DNA of 6,053 bases from NCBI GenBank assembly GCA_023433685.1, contig JAEYUD010000279.1, positions 1 to 6,053 of the forward strand, given 5' to 3'. Below the pieces are notes generated by a model. That model was not told the DNA's origin. It ran no database searches and was given only the letters and a program-made list of their open reading frames with translations. Below are positions 1 to 4,676 of this stretch, one piece after another; positions within the stretch are counted from its first letter, which is position 1; every line of letters starts with the position of its first letter. The stretch is from Bacteroidota bacterium. GTDB lineage: Bacteria; Bacteroidota; Ignavibacteria; Ignavibacteriales; Ignavibacteriaceae. The translations under genes and the position numbers were made by a program.

Positions 1-1388
1 GTGTTAACGTCTCAATGAAAGAGAAAGAACGCTGCAAGAACTTCTTCGCTCTCGGCATAATGTTCTGGATGTACAGCAGACCTGTTGAGCCAACACTGAA
101 ATGGATAGAAAACAAGTTCCGGGTAAAACCCGATATCCTCGAAGCCAACAAAAAAGCTTTGATGGCGGGATATCATTACAGCGAGATGACCGAGCTTTTC
201 ACTACCCGTTACTTCCTTGAACCGGTGAAACTTCCCCCCGGAAAGTACAAAAACGTTACCGGAAATGAAGCCGCCGCACTCGGAATGGTTGCCGCGTCAT
301 GGAAAAGCGGACTGCCGCTCTTCCTCGGTTCATATCCGATCACTCCGGCATCAGAGATACTTCACGAGCTTAGCTCTTTCAAACATTTTGGCGTGAAAAC
401 CTTTCAGGCAGAAGATGAGATAGCTTCAATCGCTGCTTGCATCGGCGCGGCTTTTGCAGGTGACCTCGCTCTTACCACCACTTCCGGGCCCGGACTCGCT
501 CTCAAGATGGAAGCAGTTGGTCTCGGTGTGATGACCGAACTTCCGATGGTTATTATTGACGTGCAGAGAGGCGGACCGAGCACCGGTCTTCCGACAAAAA
601 CCGAGCAGGGCGATCTGCTTCAGGCAATGTACGGTAGAAATGGTGAAGCCCCTGTTTGCGTTCTTGCGGCATCAACACCTGCTGACTGCTTCCACACGGC
701 TTATGAAGCCTCAAGAATTGCAGTAAAGTATATGACCCCCGTTATCATGCTTTCAGATCGCTACCTTTCACAGGGTTCGGAACCATTCCGCATACCTTCA
801 GAAGATGAACTGAAAGAGATGAAGGTTGAATTCAGAACTGAAAAAGAGGAGTTTTATCCTTATCTGCGTGATGAAAACCTTTCACGTCCATGGGCGATAC
901 CCGGCACTCCGGGGCTCGAACACAGGATCGGCGGACTCGAAAAATCGCACATTTACGGTAATGTTAGCTATGTTCCGGAGAATCATGAGTTCATGATCAA
1001 CCTCCGCGACCAGAAGATAAAAAACATTGTGAACGATATCCCTGAAACCGTAATTCGTGGTGAACAGGAAGGTGATCTTCTCGTTCTGGGCTGGGGCTCA
1101 ACTTATGGCGCGATCAATGAAGCCATTACCAGAGTGATGAACAGAGGCCTGAAAGTATCCCAGGTTCACTTGAGATATATCAACCCGCTTCCAAAAGATC
1201 TTGGTGATATTTTCAAGAGGTTCAAGAGAATCCTTCTTCCCGAGATCAACCTTGGTCAACTGGCATTTATTCTAAGAAGCCAGTATCTCGTTGATATTAT
1301 TCAGTATAACAAATTCCAGGGCTTGCCTTTTAAAGCCTCTGAGATAGAAGAAAAGATATTAAACCTGCTCGGAGTAGAAAATGAGTAA
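1..1388 (+). CDS. korA: 2-oxoacid:ferredoxin oxidoreductase, fused gamma-alpha subunit (KorA), 5'-truncated by the window edge
   Basis: This is the alpha subunit of the enzyme that oxidatively decarboxylates a 2-oxoacid, most likely 2-oxoglutarate, to its acyl-CoA while reducing ferredoxin, or runs the reverse in reductive TCA metabolism. It is cytoplasmic and works with KorB. The frame is open to base 3 (Val-Asn-Val-Ser before the Met at 15), and residues 1-70 counted from that Met match the end of the gamma domain (CKNFFALG...EPTLKWIE). The Met at 15 is therefore internal, and roughly 150-170 N-terminal residues are missing compared with the usual length of about 600. The alpha domain starts near residue 83 (GNEAAALGM). 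It carries the YPITP substrate-loop motif (107-111), TTTSGPG (144-150), and DVQRGGPSTGLPTKTEQGD (182-200). The C-terminal transketolase-like domain begins near 355 (LGWGST) and includes LRYINPLP. The stop overlaps the korB start. Family assignment is firm; substrate choice is inferred. Confidence 0.93.
   Translation, partial: VNVSMKEKERCKNFFALGIMFWMYSRPVEPTLKWIENKFRVKPDILEANKKALMAGYHYSEMTELFTTRYFLEPVKLPPGKYKNVTGNEAAALGMVAASWKSGLPLFLGSYPITPASEILHELSSFKHFGVKTFQAEDEIASIAACIGAAFAGDLALTTTSGPGLALKMEAVGLGVMTELPMVIIDVQRGGPSTGLPTKTEQGDLLQAMYGRNGEAPVCVLAASTPADCFHTAYEASRIAVKYMTPVIMLSDRYLSQGSEPFRIPSEDELKEMKVEFRTEKEEFYPYLRDENLSRPWAIPGTPGLEHRIGGLEKSHIYGNVSYVPENHEFMINLRDQKIKNIVNDIPETVIRGEQEGDLLVLGWGSTYGAINEAITRVMNRGLKVSQVHLRYINPLPKDLGDIFKRFKRILLPEINLGQLAFILRSQYLVDIIQYNKFQGLPFKASEIEEKILNLLGVENE
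1371..1374 (+). promoter_or_regulatory. Shine-Dalgarno of korB inside korA
   Basis: GGAG lies six bases before the ATG at 1381, inside the last codons of korA. It supports that start and, with the 8-base overlap, suggests translational coupling of the two subunits. It is the only convincing Shine-Dalgarno among the three gene starts visible in the window. Confidence 0.6.
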
Positions 1389-2415
1389 CGAAAATCAGAT
1401 CCCTACAGTACAACTGACTGCCAAAGACTTCGCGTCGGACCAGGATGTTAAATGGTGTCCGGGTTGTGGCGATTATTCAATTCTTGCTCAGATGCAGAGG
1501 GTTTCCCCATCACTCGGCGTTAAAAAAGAGGATTTCGTTTGGGTTTCCGGTATCGGTTGCTCTTCACGTTTTCCCTATTACATGGACACATTCGGAATTC
1601 ACGGAATCCATGGACGTGCCCCCGCGATCGCGAGTGGTGTTAAAATCGCGAGACCTGAACTGGCGGTCTGGATGGCAAGCGGTGATGGCGATCTCCTTTC
1701 GATTGGCGGCAACCACTTCATTCACATCTGCAGAAGAAATGTCGGCGTTAAAATGATTCTTTTCAACAACCGTATTTACGGTCTGACAAAGGGTCAGTAC
1801 TCCCCGACCTCCGAGCAAGGAAAGAAGACAAAATCAACTCCGTTCGGAAGTGTTGATTATCCTTTCAAACCCGCTATGGTTGCCCTCGGAGCCGGTATCA
1901 GTTTCTACGCCCGTACTCTCGACAGGGATGCAAAACACATGCAGGAGATGATGCAGAAAGCTGCCGCTCACCATGGCACGACCTTGATAGAAGTATATCA
2001 GAATTGCAACATCTTCAACGATGGCGCTTATTCAAAACTTACTGATAAAGAGACAAAACCTGATTCAGTACTCGTTCTTGAAGACGGAAAACCTATGATC
2101 TTTGGCGCGAATCGCGATAAAGGTATAAAACTTGACGGTGATATCCCCGTTGTTATCGATCTCAATGACGGTATCCACTCGATCAATGATGTTTGGGTGC
2201 ACAAGGAAGTTGATCCCTCCCCCGTGCGCGCTTTCATCCTCGCTGAGTTCATCGAGAATCCGGAACTGCCTGTTCCGATCGGTGTCTTCAGAAGGTTTGA
2301 AAAACCAACTTATGAAGACCTCGTGGTAGAACAGATTGACCACATCAAAGAGACTAAAAAGGTTACAACCTTTGAGGCTCTTATTGGTCAGGGCAACGTC
2401 TGGACAGTAGAATAA
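1381..2415 (+). CDS. korB: 2-oxoacid:ferredoxin oxidoreductase, beta subunit (KorB)
   Basis: This is the thiamine-diphosphate- and [4Fe-4S]-binding beta subunit that completes the catalytic unit with KorA and passes electrons to ferredoxin. The 344-residue length is normal for the family. Visible motifs are CPGCGDY (C26, C29), GIGCSSRFPYY (C60), HGIHGRAPAIASG (74-86), and SGDGDLLSIGG (100-110), whose GDGD and following residues bind Mg/ThDP. NNRIYGLTKGQYSPTS (129-144) is typical of 2-oxoglutarate-type enzymes. A fourth cysteine, C209 in YQNCN, completes the set C26/C29/C60/C209, whose spacing matches the [4Fe-4S] ligands of two-subunit 2-oxoacid oxidoreductases from archaea. The gene starts within the end of korA (ATGAGTAA shared) and is followed 26 bases after its stop by a strong terminator, so korAB ends the operon. 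No separate ferredoxin or delta subunit gene lies in the window. 2-Oxoglutarate is the likeliest substrate, but other 2-oxoacids cannot be excluded from sequence alone. Confidence 0.95.
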   Translation: MSNENQIPTVQLTAKDFASDQDVKWCPGCGDYSILAQMQRVSPSLGVKKEDFVWVSGIGCSSRFPYYMDTFGIHGIHGRAPAIASGVKIARPELAVWMASGDGDLLSIGGNHFIHICRRNVGVKMILFNNRIYGLTKGQYSPTSEQGKKTKSTPFGSVDYPFKPAMVALGAGISFYARTLDRDAKHMQEMMQKAAAHHGTTLIEVYQNCNIFNDGAYSKLTDKETKPDSVLVLEDGKPMIFGANRDKGIKLDGDIPVVIDLNDGIHSINDVWVHKEVDPSPVRAFILAEFIENPELPVPIGVFRRFEKPTYEDLVVEQIDHIKETKKVTTFEALIGQGNVWTVE

Positions 2416-2440
2416 TTCCCCCGCGGTAATGCAGTGATTT

Positions 2441-2473
2441 AAGCCGGCGCGCGAGTGCCGGCTTTTTTTATTT
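2441..2473 (+). terminator. Rho-independent terminator of the korAB operon
   Basis: A perfect 8-bp GC-rich stem is formed by AAGCCGGC (2441-2448) and GCCGGCTT (2457-2464), with an 8-base loop. It runs into seven consecutive T (2463-2469), then ATTT. It starts 26 bases after the korB stop, and the layout is a textbook intrinsic terminator. The stretch before the stem is not A-rich, so it probably acts mainly on + strand transcripts. Confidence 0.88.
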
Positions 2474-2503
2474 AATGATTCTGTAATATTCCCTTAACAT
2501 TCC

Positions 2504-2541
2504 GGTAAAACTGTCACGTTAATTTTACCTGTGAAATTAAC
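2504..2541 (+). promoter_or_regulatory. Two overlapping inverted repeats upstream of the acyltransferase gene
   Basis: GGTAAAA (2504-2510) pairs with TTTTACC (2523-2529). GTTAATTT (2518-2525) pairs with AAATTAAC (2534-2541) across an 8-base centre. The two share bases 2518-2529, so as RNA hairpins they exclude each other. As DNA, the second resembles a dimer-binding operator and ends 15 bases before the ATG at 2557. No regulator or transcription start can be named from the sequence. In AT-rich DNA, repeats this short arise by chance, so function is inferred only from position. Confidence 0.35.
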
Positions 2542-2556
2542 AAAACTTTCCCGGAA

Positions 2557-4299
2557 ATGCCCAAGATCGACTTAAGATCAATCATAAACTCAAAAGCTCC
2601 CGGAGTTCTCGACCGCTACCCTTCATTTATGGTCGATCCCCTTCTCTTTTTTCTTACTAAAATACTCTACATCAATCCTGTTAATTCGTTCATTGAAAAA
2701 AATTCAGAACTTAAAGGAATTGACTTCATCGATGAGCTTTTTGAACAACTCGATTTTTCGTACGTCGTCTCTAAAAAGGAGAAAGACCGCATTCCGAGTG
2801 AAGGCAGGGTAATAATTGTAGCGAACCATCCACTTGGTGGATTGGATGGACTTGCACTTCTGAAATTAGTGAGTGAAGTGCGGCGCGATGTTAAAATTGT
2901 CGTCAACGATATTCTTTCAGAGATTGAAAATCTCAGCGAACTGTTCCTTCCTATTGATATCCATCAACCAAAAGTTCAGAGTTCACGCCTGACAAAAATT
3001 CTTATTGCCCTGAATTCGGAAGAAGCAGTGATCATTTTCCCCGCCGGCGAAGTATCAAGACTAACCACGAAGGGGGTCAGGGATCGCGCCTGGAACAAAG
3101 GGGTGCTGCTATTCGCGAAAATGAGCAAGGCTGACATTCTGCCGGTCTATATCCATGGCAGAAACTCGATATTTTTCTATCTGTTTTCAATAGTTTGGAA
3201 GAAGTTTTCAATGTTTCTGTTACCCGGGGAGATGCTGAGAAAAAAAGGAGCGAATATTTCATTTAGAATCGGAGAACCGGTTTCAACCTCATCGGTCTTT
3301 AATGGAATTGATAAACCCAAACATCAGATCAAACTGCTAAGAAAACATGTCCATCAGATCGGCAAAGGGGGTTCAGGCATTTTTAAGACCACAAAACCGA
3401 TCGTTCATCCAATGCCCGTAAAGCTCATCAGGAAAAAACTTATGCAGTCGGAACTGGTGATGAAAACACCCGACGATAAACATCTGATTCTTGTTGAACC
3501 GGAGGATAATTACGTCATTCTGCAAGAAATCGCACGCCTGCGTGAGATTACATTCAGAAGAGTCGGCGAAGGAACAGGCACAAAAGCAGATATTGACAAA
3601 TACGACAGGTTCTACAGCCACCTTGTTCTCTGGGATAATGCCGAGTCGGAGATCATCGGCTCATACAGGATAGGTTTGTGTAAACATCTGATACGGCTCA
3701 ACGGGATAAATGGAATGTATACTTCAACCCTTTTTGAATTCTCAGGAAAATTCAAAAGCTGCCTTCCCGAGGCGATCGAACTCGGCAGAAGCTTCATTCA
3801 GGCGAAATATTGGAACAGCAACGCGCTTGATCTGCTCTGGCAGGGTCTTGGCAGTTATCTCTCAATGAAGCCACATATAAAGTATCTGTTTGGCGGAGTC
3901 AGTATTAGCTCCTCTTTTCCCCCGGAAGCCACCGCTATGATCGTCTGGTTCTTTAAAAAATGGTTTGGTTCCGGTGAGGAGCTTGCCACTTCAAAGAACA
4001 GGTTTATTGTCCCCCCGAAACTTGAAGAACAGTTCATTCAGAAATTTACTCATGGCGACTACAATGCCGATTTGAAAGAGCTCAAAATAGCTTTAAGGCA
4101 TTTCAATGTTTCCATTCCCCCGCTTCTGAAACATTATTCTAACCTTTGTGATGATGACGGGGTAAAATTTCTTGATTTTGGGGTCGACCCGGATTTCTCA
4201 AACTGTGTCGATGGACTGATCCTCGTGGAAGTGGAGAAGATCAAAGCCGGGAAAAAGGCCAGATATCTGCGCGATAAACAGGTTGATAAAGTTGCATAA
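2557..4299 (+). CDS. Two-domain acyltransferase: PlsC-like domain fused to an OlsB-like GNAT domain (probable OlsF/GlsF-type aminolipid synthase)
   Basis: The 580-residue protein has two acyltransferase domains. Residues about 60-250 form a PlsC/LPLAT-type domain: NHPLGGLDG (90-98; H91 and D97, spaced H-x5-D rather than the canonical H-x4-D), FPAGEVSR (161-168, in the place of FPEGTR), and ILPVYIHGRNS (194-204, block IV). Residues about 300-500 look like an OlsB-type GNAT domain: R329/R334, a D347-x2-D350 acidic pair, IIGSYRIG (366-373), YTSTLFEF (388-395), and a conserved ELGR (408-411). In OlsF-type enzymes the GNAT half N-acylates ornithine (or glycine in related enzymes) and the PlsC half adds the second acyl chain to the hydroxyl of the first. 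That role is inferred here. The N-terminus has hydrophobic stretches (27-40, 204-222) suited to membrane association, but no signal peptide. ATG 2557 is the first start after an in-frame TAA at 2506, and it lacks a clear Shine-Dalgarno. The alternative is a phospholipid acyltransferase with a GNAT partner of unknown substrate. Confidence 0.85.
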   Translation: MPKIDLRSIINSKAPGVLDRYPSFMVDPLLFFLTKILYINPVNSFIEKNSELKGIDFIDELFEQLDFSYVVSKKEKDRIPSEGRVIIVANHPLGGLDGLALLKLVSEVRRDVKIVVNDILSEIENLSELFLPIDIHQPKVQSSRLTKILIALNSEEAVIIFPAGEVSRLTTKGVRDRAWNKGVLLFAKMSKADILPVYIHGRNSIFFYLFSIVWKKFSMFLLPGEMLRKKGANISFRIGEPVSTSSVFNGIDKPKHQIKLLRKHVHQIGKGGSGIFKTTKPIVHPMPVKLIRKKLMQSELVMKTPDDKHLILVEPEDNYVILQEIARLREITFRRVGEGTGTKADIDKYDRFYSHLVLWDNAESEIIGSYRIGLCKHLIRLNGINGMYTSTLFEFSGKFKSCLPEAIELGRSFIQAKYWNSNALDLLWQGLGSYLSMKPHIKYLFGGVSISSSFPPEATAMIVWFFKKWFGSGEELATSKNRFIVPPKLEEQFIQKFTHGDYNADLKELKIALRHFNVSIPPLLKHYSNLCDDDGVKFLDFGVDPDFSNCVDGLILVEVEKIKAGKKARYLRDKQVDKVA

Positions 4300-4387
4300 C
4301 ACATTATCGATATTTCTGAAAACCATTTGCAGATTGAAACCCTTTCACTCAACACTAACGACAGGGTTCTTACCTCTCTAAAATAAT

Positions 4388-4419
4388 TCATCCCTCATAC
4401 TTCATACTTCATACTTCAT
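4388..4419. repeat. Heptamer tandem repeat, block I
   Basis: There are four exact 7-base units, TCATCCC then three TCATACT (4388-4415), followed by a fifth begun as TCAT (4416-4419) that runs into the first palindromic insert. There is no reason to call it coding: no start codon on the + strand, and the complementary strand has a TGA in every frame every 21 bases of TCATACT repeat. Confidence 0.93.
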
Positions 4420-4437
4420 TCCGCCGCGGCGGATCAG
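4416..4437. repeat. Palindromic GC-rich insert, copy 1
   Basis: TCAT is followed by TCCGCCGCGGCGGA (4420-4433), a perfect 14-bp palindrome, then TCA. The same frame, TCAT-TCCG...CGGA-TCA, recurs at 4525-4546. Its GC content contrasts sharply with the surrounding heptamers. It could fold as a hairpin, but there is no following T tract, so it is not called a terminator. Confidence 0.7.
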
Positions 4438-4440
4438 CCT

Positions 4441-4524
4441 TCATCCCTCATACTTCATACTTCATACTTCATACTTCATCCCTCATCCCTCATCCCTCAT
4501 ACTTCATACTTCATACTTCATCCC
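4441..4524. repeat. Heptamer tandem repeat, block II (12 units)
   Basis: Twelve uninterrupted 7-base units fill exactly 84 bases. The order is one TCATCCC, four TCATACT, three TCATCCC, three TCATACT, one TCATCCC. Only the last three bases of the unit vary (ACT or CCC), and like units are clustered, as expected from slipped-strand or unequal-crossover expansion. It is 25 bases out of register start-to-start with block I's last partial unit, because of the palindromic insert. Confidence 0.95.
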
Positions 4525-4546
4525 TCATTCCGACTCAGGCGGATCA
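4525..4546. repeat. Palindromic GC-rich insert, copy 2
   Basis: TCAT is followed by TCCGACTCAGGCGGA (4529-4543), a 15-base palindrome with one mismatch (A4533/G4539) around a central C, then TCA. It matches copy 1 at both ends and differs by a few substitutions and one inserted base in the middle. Both copies sit directly after a heptamer block. Confidence 0.68.
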
Positions 4547-4588
4547 TCCCTCAGCCAACTTCATAGTTCACAGTTCATAGTTCACACT
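4544..4588. repeat. Degenerate heptamer repeat, block III
   Basis: One TCATCCC (4544-4550) and a diverged stretch are followed by four units in register: TCATAGT, TCACAGT, TCATAGT, TCACACT (4561-4588). It keeps the TCA-plus-four pattern of the main array but with a different repeated sub-pattern, so it is an older or separately expanded part of the same region. It ends 50 bases before the SulP start codon. Confidence 0.8.
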
Positions 4589-4604
4589 TTATATAGGTAT
4601 ATTT

Positions 4605-4676
4605 AAAGTTTGAATCTTATATATTTTAGACGAATGAAATGAACTTCAAACTTTCGTGGCACAAAGATTTTGTGCC
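4605..4676 (+). promoter_or_regulatory. Two consecutive hairpins around the SulP start codon
   Basis: AAAGTTTGAA (4605-4614) is a perfect 10-bp complement of TTCAAACTTT (4645-4654). The ATG at 4639 lies in the 30-base loop, four bases before the 3' arm. Three bases later GGCACAAA (4658-4665) pairs with TTTGTGCC (4669-4676) over a 3-base loop, inside codons 7-13. In mRNA these would wrap the start region in structure and could control translation. Function is inferred; the sequence shows only the repeats. Confidence 0.38.

Larger units (their letters stand above)
4300..4638. other. 339-base intergenic region between the acyltransferase and SulP genes
   Basis: Bases 4300-4387 hold nothing I can assign: no gene on either strand and no convincing terminator for the upstream gene. 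Bases 4388-4588 are almost wholly 7-base tandem repeats and two palindromic inserts. Bases 4589-4638 are very AT-rich and probably contain the SulP promoter. A TATATT at 4598-4603 could be a -10 box, but I see no good -35 partner. Confidence 0.8.

Noticed and set aside
1445..2343. Several open frames of 65-103 codons on both strands within korB (1445-1756 +, 1564-1818 -, 2028-2252 -, 2065-2343 -, 2132-2329 +)
   Set aside because: They lie wholly inside a strongly conserved gene, have low-complexity or unfamiliar translations, and show no start signals; they are shadow frames.
2484..2524. Promoter for the acyltransferase gene (TAATAT at 2484-2489, or TTAACA at 2494-2499 with TTAATT at 2519-2524)
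   Set aside because: The first lacks a -35 partner that does not fall in the terminator, and the second has a 19-base spacer; neither fits a sigma-70 or Bacteroidota-type consensus well enough to call.
4338..4368. Hairpin AACCCT...AGGGTT as a terminator for the acyltransferase gene
   Set aside because: The stem is only 6 bp with a 19-base loop and is followed by CTTACCTC rather than a T tract.
2667..4391. Short frames inside and just past the acyltransferase gene, including 4134-4391 on the minus strand
   Set aside because: All but the last lie entirely within the acyltransferase; the last overlaps its end and starts at the repeat edge. The translations are Ser/Arg-rich in the way of antisense shadows, with no recognisable domain.
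4388..4588. CRISPR array
   Set aside because: The units are 7 bases, directly adjacent, without unique spacers; there are no cas genes.
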